12,681 bases of DNA from an uncultured Acidimicrobiaceae bacterium (GTDB taxonomy: Bacteria; Actinomycetota; Acidimicrobiia; Spongiisociales; UBA5794). The position numbers were made by a program, and so were the translations under genes. Location of the stretch: NCBI GenBank assembly GCA_947258635.1, contig CAMYJM010000289.1, forward strand, positions 1 to 12,681, written 5' to 3'. Positions 1 to 6,569 of the stretch are shown here, one piece after another. The notes below the pieces were generated by a model, which made no database searches, was not told where the DNA came from, and worked only from the letters and a program-made list of their open reading frames with translations. How positions within the stretch are numbered: the stretch's first letter is position 1; each line of letters starts with the position of its first letter.

Positions 1-1322
1 GCTTTGAACATCCGAGAGATGTCCTCCAAGCTCTTGTCGCTACGGCGTTGAAATCGCCAACTGAGAATCGTGGCGCGGGCCGCTTTGGCGAGCCTGGCCA
101 ATACCACTCCGGCCCGTGCCGGGAATGGCTGCCACGGCGTCTGTTCATCGCGCCCAACGGCGGGCGCCTTCACACCTATCCGGAACAGGGTGTAGGCCGC
201 GACCAGCCCGTGCGCCCCGCCGATCACCACGAAGAACCCCGATGTGCCGATGGCGTCGATCGCCAGCGCGGCCAGGAGCGGTCCGAGGATGGCGCCGACC
301 CCACTCACAAACACGTACAAGGAGCTGGCGGCGACGGCCTGATTGCGGGAGATGACATCGTTGATGTGACTCAACACAACCGAGTACATCGGGAACGTGA
401 GGCCGCCGAGAAAGAACATCACGGTCAGGAGATAGCCGAGGCCGGGAGTATCCGACTCAGCTCCGGCGGCGGCGACGGCGGCGCCGAGGGCGGCGATGAG
501 CAGAAGGGCGCGGCGCCGCGGCATGTGATCCGACATCAGCCCGATGGGCCATTGCCATGCGAGCGAGCCGAGGAGGGCGGCACCGATCACCCACGCCACC
601 TCGGTTGCGCTGAATCCAACCCGGGTGGCGTAAACCGGGCCGATCCCGATGAGGGCGCCGCCGGTGATGCCCGCCCCGACACCGCCGACGATTCCCAGCG
701 GGGCGAGCTGCCACAACGTGGCGGCGCGCAGCTTCTCCGGGGCGTGAAACGACGGCGCCCGGTCCTGAAGCAGCGAGATGGGTACCACCGCCAGCGAGAC
801 GAACAGCGATGCGAGCACAAAGAGCTTGAAGCCCGTTGGGGCGGCCACGCCGACGAACAGTTGGCTGAGGCCGAGGCCTCCCATCATCACCAGCATGTAC
901 ACGGATAGGAGCCGGCCCCTGGTCTTGTTGGTTGCCGCCTGATTGAGCCATGACTCGGCGACAACGTACAGCCCGGCCATGCAGAAACCGAACACGAAGC
1001 GCATGGCGCTCCATACGAGAGGGTCCACGAAGACGCTGTGTACCAGTGGTGACGCCGACGCCAGCGAGGCAAGCGCCGCAAAGACGCGAACGTGGCCGAC
1101 GCGCTCCAGCGTCTTGGGTGCGATCTGCGAGCCGAAGAGAAAGCCGACGTAGTAGCTGGCCATGATGGCGCCGGTGGCGGTGGTCGCAAAGCCCTCCAGC
1201 TCGGAACGAATCCCCAGCAACGTGCCCAGCAACCCGTTGCCGAGCATCAGCAGACCGAGCGCGGCAAACAAACCCCAGGCACCGCTGATGGCGGTCGAGG
1301 TCTCATGACGTTCGAGTGTCAT
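1..1322 (-). CDS. MFS transporter, YcaD-like (3' end beyond window)
   Basis: Integral membrane protein of the major facilitator superfamily, about 12 predicted helices; substrate unknown. The frame is open for 440 codons from ATG 1322 to the window edge with no stop, so the C-terminus is missing. The final visible stretch is already a charged tail after the last helix, so probably little is lost. Visible features: a hydrophobic first helix (about residues 12-38), a degenerate MFS loop motif after helix 2 (about 64-80, G-S-Q-I-A-P...E-R-V-G-H) and the block ESWLN (123-127) followed by T-R-G-R (134-137), typical of YcaD-type MFS proteins. The start overlaps the stop of the upstream thioesterase gene as ATGA (1322-1319). 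No strong SD precedes it, which suggests translational coupling. MFS membership is secure; any link of its cargo to the thioesterase is inference. Confidence 0.88.
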   Translation of the reverse strand, partial: MTLERHETSTAISGAWGLFAALGLLMLGNGLLGTLLGIRSELEGFATTATGAIMASYYVGFLFGSQIAPKTLERVGHVRVFAALASLASASPLVHSVFVDPLVWSAMRFVFGFCMAGLYVVAESWLNQAATNKTRGRLLSVYMLVMMGGLGLSQLFVGVAAPTGFKLFVLASLFVSLAVVPISLLQDRAPSFHAPEKLRAATLWQLAPLGIVGGVGAGITGGALIGIGPVYATRVGFSATEVAWVIGAALLGSLAWQWPIGLMSDHMPRRRALLLIAALGAAVAAAGAESDTPGLGYLLTVMFFLGGLTFPMYSVVLSHINDVISRNQAVAASSLYVFVSGVGAILGPLLAALAIDAIGTSGFFVVIGGAHGLVAAYTLFRIGVKAPAVGRDEQTPWQPFPARAGVVLARLAKAARATILSWRFQRRSDKSLEDISRMFK

Positions 1323-1810
1323 GGGTCGGATCGCAATGAACGGATCGAGTTGCCGGCGCCTTCCGGGTACAAGTGGTGGTGGGCGTCACGGTCTTGTTCC
1401 ATGGCGGACAGCAAAGCCGGCGACATCGGCGTCACCTCGGCGGCGGTGAGGCTGACATGCAGCAGGAACACCTCTTGAGTAGCGGCTTCGTAGCCGGCGT
1501 CCTCGTGGACCATTGAGTGGAACAGATGCAGCTTCTTGGCATCGACGCCCAGCACCGTCGTCCGGAACAGCAGCGGATCGCCCGCCTGGAGCTCGCGGAG
1601 GTATCGGATATGCGTTTCGACCGTGTAGAAGGTGCCGCCGACATCGCGCCGGTAGTCCTCGTCGAAGCCGGCCCTTGTGAGGTAGGCGTCGGAGGCGTCA
1701 CCGAACGCCACCGCGAAGTAGCCCTCGTTCATGTGGCCGTTGTAGTCGATCCAAGTGCTAGCGACCCGCGTCCGATAGATCTCCAGCGGGCCGGCGTTGA
1801 AGGGTTCCAC
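1319..1810 (-). CDS. Hotdog-fold acyl-CoA thioesterase, betainyl-CoA thioesterase-like
   Basis: A 163-residue single-domain thioesterase of the 4HBT/hotdog type. It hydrolyses an acyl-CoA to free acid plus CoA in the cytoplasm. The motif DYNGHMN (22-28) is the family's D-x-x-G-H-M-N catalytic block. YTVETHIRYLREL (62-74) and KKLHLFHSMVHEDAGY (92-107) resemble thioesterases that partner L-carnitine dehydrogenase and release glycine betaine from betainyl-CoA. That substrate is inference; the fold is much surer. The start is GTG 1810: a stop (TAG) lies in frame three codons upstream, and a GTAGGA ribosome-binding sequence precedes it. The C-terminal tail after about residue 140 is variable. First gene of a two-gene operon with the MFS transporter (ATGA overlap). 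No carnitine dehydrogenase or beta-keto acid cleavage enzyme is visible in the window to confirm a carnitine role. Confidence 0.82.
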   Translation of the reverse strand: MEPFNAGPLEIYRTRVASTWIDYNGHMNEGYFAVAFGDASDAYLTRAGFDEDYRRDVGGTFYTVETHIRYLRELQAGDPLLFRTTVLGVDAKKLHLFHSMVHEDAGYEAATQEVFLLHVSLTAAEVTPMSPALLSAMEQDRDAHHHLYPEGAGNSIRSLRSDP

Positions 1811-2029
1811 GAAGTCCTACCTGGCGAGATTGCGGATCGAGCTGAGCCGCGCCGGGAGGCGGGCTCGCGGGCACTGTACCCGACCCGGAACGTCGTGGGA
1901 ACCACCATGTGGCGCCTGCTGGATGACCGGATATCGAGCCGTCCCCGGCAGGAATTGGAGGCCGCGCGGGTTGATGTCAGTATGGGGGGGTGCCGATTGA
2001 CGAAGCTCCGGGTTGGGACGCAAATGACT

Positions 2030-2054
2030 GGGCGGCAGGTGGAGTGTGCCGCTC
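2030..2054 (+). repeat. Hairpin in fhs upstream region
   Basis: GCGGCA (2032-2037) pairs perfectly with TGCCGC (2047-2052) around a 9-base loop. The stem extends outward by a G-U and a G-C pair. It lies between the weak candidate -35 and the fhs gene; whether it is in the transcript is unknown. Confidence 0.4.
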
Positions 2055-2108
2055 GTGAGCCCCTCCCCGCTCGAGGCAATCTCCATCTATCGGCCGTCGC
2101 ACCGCGTG

Positions 2109-2137
2109 TCGCGACATGGGCTCGGCCCTTATCGCGA
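2109..2137 (+). promoter_or_regulatory. fhs: Symmetric hairpin in the fhs leader
   Basis: TCGCGA (2109-2114) and TCGCGA (2132-2137) form the outer 6-bp stem. Inside, GGGC (2118-2121) pairs with GCCC (2125-2128) around a TCG loop, with a 3x3 internal loop CAT/TTA. The structure sits about 50 bases upstream of the fhs GTG. It could be an attenuator-like or protein-binding element; no U-run follows, so a classical intrinsic terminator is not supported. Confidence 0.45.
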
Positions 2138-2177
2138 GGCGCCGGTCGGCACGAGTCAGAGTACTTCTCCGCATCCC

Positions 2178-2184
2178 AAAGGGG
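2178..2184 (+). promoter_or_regulatory. fhs: Ribosome-binding site of fhs
   Basis: AAAGGGG ends 6 bases before GTG 2191. This spacing picks the GTG over the upstream in-frame ATG at 2116, which lies inside a hairpin and would add 25 basic residues absent from the family. Confidence 0.75.
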
Positions 2185-2190
2185 TATGAC

Positions 2191-3927
2191 GTGGCCACTT
2201 CAGTACCAAGCGATCTAGACATCGCGCAGGCAGCCGAGATCCAGCCCATTACCGCGATTGCCGCCGACATCGGCATAGAACCGGACGAGCTGATTCCTTA
2301 TGGGTCGACGAAGGCCAAGGTGCACCTGGATATTCTCAAACGCGTCAGCGGCAACCCGACCGGCAAGTACATCGACGTGACCGCCATCACTCCGACGCCG
2401 CTCGGCGAAGGCAAGACCACGACTCTCATCGGCCTGGTCCAGGGCCTCGGGGCCATCGGCAAGAACGCCGTCGCCGCCATCCGGCAACCGTCGATGGGGC
2501 CGACGTTTGGCATCAAGGGCGGGGCCGCCGGCGGTGGCTACAGCCAGGTTGTGCCGATGGAGGACTTCAACCTCCACCTCACCGGCGACATTCACGCCAT
2601 CAGCGTCGCCCACAACCTGATTGCGGCCGCCATCGATGCCCGCTGGTTCCACGAGAGCCGGCGGAGCGATGAGCAGCTGGCGGCTTTGGGTCTGAGGCGC
2701 ATCGGGATCGATCCCAACAACGTGGCGTGGCGCCGGGTGGTCGATGTCAACGACCGCGCCTTGCGCAATAGGGTCATCGGCCTCGGCGGATCCGCCGACG
2801 GGGTGCCCCGCGAGGCGGGGTTCGACATCACCGTCGCCAGCGAGATCATGGCGATCCTGGCCCTCGTCGACGGCACCGACTACGCGTCGGCGCTGCAAGA
2901 TCTGCGGGCCCGCTGCGGCCGTATCGTCGTCGGCACCTCGTACTCCGGTGATGCCATAACGGCCGAGGATCTCGGCGTCGCCGGGGCCGTCACCGTGCTG
3001 ATGAAGGATGCGCTCCACCCGAACCTGATGCAGACGCTCGAGGGGCAGCCCGCCTTCGTCCATGCGGGGCCGTTTGCCAACATCGCCCACGGCAACTCGT
3101 CGATCCTGGCCGACCGGGTCGCCCTCCAGCTCGGTGACTACGTCGTGACCGAGTCCGGCTTCGGGGCCGACATGGGCATGGAGAAGTTCTTCAACATCAA
3201 GTGCCGGGTGTCGGGCCTGGTTCCCGATGCCGTCGTCATGGTCGCCACGGTGCGGGCGCTGAAGATGCACGGCGGAGGTCCCCGGGTGATCCCCGGAAGG
3301 CCGCTCGACGATGAGTACACGTCGGAGAACCTGCCGCTGCTCGAGGCCGGATTGTCCAACCTGGCCGCACATATCGAGAACGCCAAGAAGTTTGGCATTA
3401 CCGTGGTCGTCGCCGCTAACACCTTCCACACCGATACCGAGGCCGAGATCGAGATGGTCAAGAAGGCCGCAATCGAGGCCGGCGCGCTGGCGGCGGTGAC
3501 GAGCGACCACTGGGCTCGCGGCGGGCAGGGAGCGCTGGAGCTGGCCGAGGCGGTAGTCGCCGCCTGCGACGAGCCCTCCGAATTCCGTCTGCTGTATCCC
3601 GACGAGGCCGGCCTCGCCGAGAAGATCGAGACCGTGGCGAGGGAGATCTACGGCGCCGACGGCGTCGAGTTCTCCGCGACCGCGGCTCGGCAGATCGCCC
3701 AGTACGAGGAACAGGGGCTGGGCAACTTGCCCATCTGCATGGCGAAGACGCACCTGTCGATCAGCCACGACCCGGCGCTGAAGGGAGCCCCACGCGGCTA
3801 TACCGTCCCAGTCCGTGAGGCGCGGGCCTCGGCAGGCGCCGGGTTCATTTACCCGCTCCTCGGTGAGATGCGCACGATGCCGGGTCTGGGCACCAAGCCC
3901 GCCTACATGGGCGTCGACCGGGGGTGA
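2191..3927 (+). CDS. fhs: Formate-tetrahydrofolate ligase (10-formyl-THF synthetase)
   Basis: Cytoplasmic ligase: formate + THF + ATP gives 10-formyl-THF + ADP + Pi, also reversible. The protein is 578 residues, a normal family length. The ATP-binding P-loop-like motif TPLGEGKTTT is at residues 69-78. FGADMGMEKFFNIKC (324-338) is the hallmark family block, and VATVRALKMHGG (351-362) matches the second family signature. The protein is collinear with the family to its C-terminus (GMRTMPGLG-type ending). The GTG start is set by the SD at 2178-2184. It is the only plus-strand gene and stands alone, flanked by a long leader with hairpins and by tandem palindromes downstream. With the formate dehydrogenase 3.4 kb away it forms a formate node: formate can be assimilated here or, running in reverse, released with ATP gain and then oxidised. 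Identification is secure. Confidence 0.97.
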   Translation: MATSVPSDLDIAQAAEIQPITAIAADIGIEPDELIPYGSTKAKVHLDILKRVSGNPTGKYIDVTAITPTPLGEGKTTTLIGLVQGLGAIGKNAVAAIRQPSMGPTFGIKGGAAGGGYSQVVPMEDFNLHLTGDIHAISVAHNLIAAAIDARWFHESRRSDEQLAALGLRRIGIDPNNVAWRRVVDVNDRALRNRVIGLGGSADGVPREAGFDITVASEIMAILALVDGTDYASALQDLRARCGRIVVGTSYSGDAITAEDLGVAGAVTVLMKDALHPNLMQTLEGQPAFVHAGPFANIAHGNSSILADRVALQLGDYVVTESGFGADMGMEKFFNIKCRVSGLVPDAVVMVATVRALKMHGGGPRVIPGRPLDDEYTSENLPLLEAGLSNLAAHIENAKKFGITVVVAANTFHTDTEAEIEMVKKAAIEAGALAAVTSDHWARGGQGALELAEAVVAACDEPSEFRLLYPDEAGLAEKIETVAREIYGADGVEFSATAARQIAQYEEQGLGNLPICMAKTHLSISHDPALKGAPRGYTVPVREARASAGAGFIYPLLGEMRTMPGLGTKPAYMGVDRG

Positions 3928-3944
3928 GTGGTCTGGGCGGTTCT

Positions 3945-3994
3945 CGTTCTTGCGTAGATATGCGCCAATTCCGGCGCTCAGATACGCAAGAACG
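3945..3994. repeat. REP-like palindrome, copy 1
   Basis: CGTTCTTGCGTA (3945-3956) is the perfect inverse of TACGCAAGAACG (3983-3994). Inside lies a second stem, GCGCC (3962-3966) with GGCGC (3973-3977) around AATTCC, separated from the outer stem by a symmetric 5x5 internal loop. It starts 18 bases after the fhs stop, so it could end or stabilise the fhs transcript. There is no U-run. Confidence 0.75.
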
Positions 3995-4017
3995 CAGCTG
4001 TGCCGGCCGGCGCTGAA

Positions 4018-4063
4018 CTTGCGTACGTGGCGGCCATATGTGGCCTCCAGATACGCAAGAACG
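4018..4063. repeat. REP-like palindrome, copy 2
   Basis: CTTGCGTA (4018-4025) pairs with TACGCAAG (4052-4059). The inner stem is GGCCA (4032-4036) with TGGCC (4041-4045) around TATG. The right arm, CAGATACGCAAGAACG (4048-4063), is an exact 16-base direct copy of 3979-3994 in copy 1. The cores differ in sequence but keep the same two-stem architecture, as expected of a mobile or selected palindromic repeat family. Confidence 0.72.
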
Positions 4064-4070
4064 AAAGCCC

Positions 4071-4120
4071 ATCGATCACCGGATCAGGCGCACGAACGCG
4101 CGTCTCGAAGAGTGATCGAT
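4071..4120. repeat. Inverted repeat between fhs and the decayed vapC
   Basis: ATCGATCAC (4071-4079) and GTGATCGAT (4112-4120) are perfect 9-base inverse copies 32 bases apart. They lie between the convergent 3' ends of fhs and the vapC remnant, so the structure could act as a bidirectional transcript end. No T-tract is present. Confidence 0.35.
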
Positions 4121-4179
4121 AGCGGCACGTCGTGCGCTGCCCGGCGAGTTCAGCGGGGAACGCGGACGGTGGTGGCCGG

Positions 4180-4554
4180 TCAGGGTTGTGGCAGCTCGGA
4201 TTCCTGGACGAGGAGATCCCAGTGGTGGTCCTTGTCGAGCACGACGGTACGGAAGTCTCGGTAGTCCCACGTCAGCATCCATGCGTCGCGGATCGAGGCC
4301 ATGGCCATAACCGTGAGGTCGGGCAGGTCCACTCCGGTGTCGACGTATCGCTCGGCGAGGTCGAGGGCGAGCCCCAGCTCGGTGTCGGTTGGCGCCTCGA
4401 GCCGGTGAGCCCCATCGAGCAGGGCGCGTCCGAAGGTGATCGCCGCCATGGCGTGGCCTCGAGAACGCAGCAGCAGATCGACGTCGGCGAACACGGGCCA
4501 GGGAATCACAGCGTCACGGGCGGATCGCGCAAGCAACTCAGCCGCGAACCGATG
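4180..4554 (-). pseudogene. vapC: VapC-type PIN-domain toxin, N-terminus lost
   Basis: The frame encodes the middle and C-terminal part of a PIN-domain ribonuclease of the VapC family. From about 4554 it reads RHRFAAELLA, then VIPWPVFADVDLLLRSRG, DLPDLTVMAMA and WDYRDF. These match, in order, the second helix, the acidic helix motif (normally A-E-V-D; here A-D-V-D), the distal catalytic aspartate region and the T-x-D-x-R-x-F strand. The first PIN strand with its essential aspartate, about 20 residues, is absent. No ATG or GTG opens this frame; the first conventional start is TTG 4536, already inside the domain. Joining with the truncated antitoxin next door suggests an internal deletion. I infer an inactive relic, though expression of a fragment from TTG cannot be excluded. 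Confidence 0.62.
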
Positions 4555-4700
4555 GCGCCTGCCCTCGGCAATGGCTCGGGATGCTGGGAAACCAACTCGG
4601 TGATCAAGGAGGAAAAGGATGTCTGGCGTCGCTCGGCCTCACGGTCGAGACGAGCCGCAACGGCCGGAGGCAGGGAGATCGTGCGTCGTACAGTTGCCAT
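4506..4700 (-). pseudogene. vapB: VapB-type antitoxin, C-terminus replaced by out-of-frame toxin sequence
   Basis: 64 codons from ATG 4700 to TGA 4506. Residues 1-40 (ATVRRTISLPPAVAARLDRE..., then FSSLITELV) look like a ribbon-helix-helix DNA-binding domain, as in VapB antitoxins. PEPLPRAGAI (41-50) matches the linker that normally precedes an acidic toxin-neutralising tail. That tail is missing. From about residue 51 the reading continues out of frame across sequence that in the neighbouring frame encodes the VapC middle part, then stops. The simplest reading is a deletion removing the vapB 3' end and vapC 5' end at about 4551-4556. A short DNA-binding peptide could still be made and bind its old operator, but it could not neutralise a toxin in the usual way. 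Confidence 0.6.
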
Positions 4701-4770
4701 ACTCGAAAGTGTGAACTACAGGGTATGAAGACGCAAGAGTCCTGCCCAGATCACTTGATCAAGCGCCGTA

Positions 4771-4818
4771 ACGCACATCCCACCAAGCGTCCGGGATCGA
4801 TGCACCTGGGTGTGCGTT
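4771..4818 (-). terminator. Imperfect hairpin downstream of the EF-Tu-like gene
   Basis: AACGCACA-T-CCCA (4771-4783) pairs with TGGGTGTGCGTT (4807-4818), 12 pairs with one bulged base and a 23-base loop. It starts about 60 bases past the stop of the minus-strand gene at 4880 and may be its transcript end. No U-run follows, so this is a weak call. The short palindrome CTTGATCAAG (4755-4764) lies just beyond. Confidence 0.35.
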
Positions 4819-4879
4819 CTTGTTGGAGTCACGCAGACCACTCGTCTCCTTATGACGCCGGTCCCGAGTGTGCCGCGGA

Positions 4880-5137
4880 TCAGTCGGGCGTGACCACGAG
4901 AACTTGGTCGCGGACGCGTGCCCGTTCCTTCACCTTGACACCGATCGACGCTCCCGCCTCCGCCGCCTCAACCGTCTCATGCTCGATCTGAATCGAGTCG
5001 ACGGTCTGCGTGAAGTCCGACGTGTGTCCGACAATGCGGATCTTGTCGCCGACCTTGAGCTCGCTGGACAGCTCGATGCCCGCAACTCCCGGCCCACCCC
5101 AATAGTGACTGACGGTCCCGACAAGGTGCTCGGCCAC
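4880..5137 (-). CDS. Small translation elongation factor-like protein (EF-Tu domain 2-like)
   Basis: An 85-residue protein that looks like one beta-barrel, the second domain of EF-Tu-type GTPases. VGTVSHYW (6-13), ELKVGDKIRIVG (26-37), DFTQTVDSIQIE (41-52), then an A-x-x-G-x-x-I-G-V-K-V run and R-V-R-D-Q-V match that barrel. No GTPase domain is present. Proteins of this size are usually annotated 'translation elongation factor-like', with unknown role. The start is GTG 5137, because an excellent SD (AAGGAGG, 5149-5143) ends 5 bases before it. An ATG 14 codons upstream (5179) would place that SD inside the coding region and add residues unlike the family. It stands alone between the decayed vapBC and a lipoprotein gene. 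Confidence 0.82.
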   Translation of the reverse strand: MAEHLVGTVSHYWGGPGVAGIELSSELKVGDKIRIVGHTSDFTQTVDSIQIEHETVEAAEAGASIGVKVKERARVRDQVLVVTPD

Positions 5138-5142
5138 CTCGA

Positions 5143-5149
5143 CCTCCTT
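5143..5149 (-). promoter_or_regulatory. Strong SD that fixes the GTG start of the EF-Tu-like gene
   Basis: On the minus strand this reads AAGGAGG, 5 bases before GTG 5137. It is among the best ribosome-binding sites in the window and decides against the upstream ATG at 5179. Confidence 0.8.
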
Positions 5150-5320
5150 CGCTGGACCTGACTTAGTATCGCAGTCCATGTCACCCTATACGGCGCAGGA
5201 ACGCCCACTTCATCACATAGCGCCCAGCGGCACGTGCGCGCCCGGTCCTATTGGCGTTGACCGGTACGACGCGTTGGGTTTGGTCATGTTCCGACCGACG
5301 TAATACGGCCCGGGGCTCTG

Positions 5321-6388
5321 CTAGCCGGGTTCTGTTCCGATGAAAAGCCGACCGCTGCCGTTGCGTGTTTGCCCGATCACGATCACGGCGCGTGCGCTCG
5401 CCGCGGCTCGCCCAATGTATGCCATCCCGTCGGGAGCGGAAACCGACCGCCACGTCTCGCCATCAGGTGACCAGTGCATCGCCTCCGCGGCTCCAACCAC
5501 GAAGCCTTGCGGATTTGCATGAACCCACCCCGCCCCATCGACGAATCCGTTCTGCCGGATCACACCCAACTGCTCCCATGTCGCGCCGTCCGTCGTGCCC
5601 CAAACGTCGATTTCGCCATCCGCGGTCCGCGTCGTCGTGATGATTCCTGACGGGCCGGCGGCGGCCCCCTCCGCGTCGGCGAGGCGTTCATCGTCGATGA
5701 GGTCCCAGCCTCCCGACTCGGTGGTGGCCCATAGCACCTGACGGGTTGGCACCACCACTTCCCCTGCTCCGTCCGGGAGGTCCTCATCGAACTCCGTGCC
5801 CACCGCAACGTGAAGGTCGCCGCTGACTGCAAGGTCGAAGATCGAATACGACACTATCTCGGAGATCCGTTCGGCTCGTCCGGGAAGCGGCAGCGGCGTC
5901 AGTTCCCAGACCACTCCGTCGATCGATGTCCACACCGCAGGCTCCGGGAAGTTCGCTGGGCGACCGACAGTGGTATCCGTGAACTCTCCTGCCGTGAAGA
6001 GCCCATAAGCGACATATCCGCTGTCGGCGCCCACCAGACCGTCGATGTGTACCACCTCGCTGAACCGTCCGCTCTCCAGGACCGTCCAGTCGATACCGTG
6101 ATCGGAATTGAGAGCGAACACCTCCGCCCACCGATCCAGCCGATCATCGCGTGACGCCACCACCAGCAAGCCCGCGGGCCCCTCGACGACGACCTCGGGA
6201 CTCCAAGCAGGAGGCAACTCAACCTGCTGCCAGGCGAGTGGACCATCCACGGTCACCGACAGGGTAGGAGGTAGTGCTCCAGCACCTGGCTCGCCGCTTG
6301 ATGGGCGCGAACATGCAGAAACGCCGAGAGCGACTGTCACCGCGAGTATACCAGCCGGCGCCTCCGAACGGTACTTTGGAGCCGTCAC
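5321..6388 (-). CDS. Secreted lipoprotein with Asp-box-like repeats (putative beta-propeller)
   Basis: 355 residues from GTG 6388. The N-terminus carries K5 and R7, a hydrophobic stretch (11-25) and a lipobox V-S-A-C with the lipidated cysteine at residue 26, so export and membrane anchoring are likely. The mature part contains repeated units resembling Asp boxes (S/T-x-D-G-x-T-W): VWTSIDGVVWE, VWGTTDGATWEQL and HWSPDGETWRSV. Each precedes a glycine-rich strand such as GFVVGA, as in sialidase/BNR-type beta-propellers. No catalytic residues can be assigned and no function is claimed. The frame stays open upstream to 6664, but that part is toxin-gene debris (see the RelE remnant), so the GTG next to the signal peptide is the best start, even without a good SD. 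Base composition is somewhat lower in GC than the fds genes, which fits an accessory gene. Confidence 0.75.
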   Translation of the reverse strand: MTAPKYRSEAPAGILAVTVALGVSACSRPSSGEPGAGALPPTLSVTVDGPLAWQQVELPPAWSPEVVVEGPAGLLVVASRDDRLDRWAEVFALNSDHGIDWTVLESGRFSEVVHIDGLVGADSGYVAYGLFTAGEFTDTTVGRPANFPEPAVWTSIDGVVWELTPLPLPGRAERISEIVSYSIFDLAVSGDLHVAVGTEFDEDLPDGAGEVVVPTRQVLWATTESGGWDLIDDERLADAEGAAAGPSGIITTTRTADGEIDVWGTTDGATWEQLGVIRQNGFVDGAGWVHANPQGFVVGAAEAMHWSPDGETWRSVSAPDGMAYIGRAAASARAVIVIGQTRNGSGRLFIGTEPG

Positions 6389-6398
6389 ATGATGTGCA

Positions 6399-6565
6399 CG
6401 CTCCGACCCTCGCTGAGTGGAGTCCGGCTGGGTCGCGTCGCAATGGTCTCCCCACCCGATGGGGTCGTCGAGAAGCGGACCAAGTGCAAAGTCCAAGACT
6501 GCAACCGCGATCTTCTCGGGTAGTCGATCAATAACCTTTCGTGCCGGTCGGGCGTGCGGTTGCAG
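6399..6565 (-). pseudogene. relE: Decayed RelE/ParE-family toxin remnant
   Basis: From about 6565 one frame reads QPHARPARKVIDRLPEK, then IAVAVLDFALGPLLDDP, the start of RelE-family toxins common in actinobacteria. After GACGACCCC (6469-6461) the homology jumps to the next frame: HRVGRPLRRDPAGLHSARVGA, the expected continuation (R-V-G-K-P-L-R...L-x-G-x-x-S-A-R-x-G). One extra C in the C4 run at 6461-6464 would restore a single frame, so a one-base deletion is the likely lesion. The homology ends at 6399, before the Y-R-V-x-Y-x-I core and C-terminal basic residues, and the lipoprotein start follows within about 10 bases. No ATG/GTG start and no antitoxin gene remain: the upstream side is directly the stop of the DUF1801 gene (6570). 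Family assignment rests on pattern memory, but the two halves fit well. Confidence 0.66.
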
Positions 6566-6569
6566 TGCC

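Larger units (their letters stand above)
1811..2190. other. Divergent intergenic region, thioesterase / fhs
   Basis: 380 bases between two divergently transcribed genes. Open frames exist on both strands but none has a plausible ribosome-binding site plus a recognisable protein, so I read it as non-coding. It should hold both promoters. A weak candidate -35 for fhs is TTGACG at 1997-2002, but no convincing -10 follows at the usual spacing. Two hairpins are described separately. I do not recognise a known riboswitch here. Confidence 0.6.

Noticed and set aside
48..908. Long plus-strand open frame (286 codons)
   Set aside because: It is antisense to the MFS transporter; its product is low-complexity, rich in R, G, H and E, as expected of a shadow frame in GC-rich DNA.
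1811..2190. THF, SAM or other riboswitch upstream of fhs
   Set aside because: The hairpins do not show any conserved core I can recognise; reported only as hairpins.
2215..3768. 517-codon open frame antisense to fhs
   Set aside because: fhs is unmistakable on the other strand; the antisense product has no recognisable domain and a shadow-like composition.
3945..4063. CRISPR array
   Set aside because: Only two units, each an inverted repeat with differing core and no regular spacer; no cas genes nearby.
4555..4640. Upstream open frame of vapC reading I-L-F-L-L-D as a possible first PIN strand
   Set aside because: It is the shadow of the vapB coding sequence, has no usable start codon and does not continue into the normal spacing of a PIN domain.
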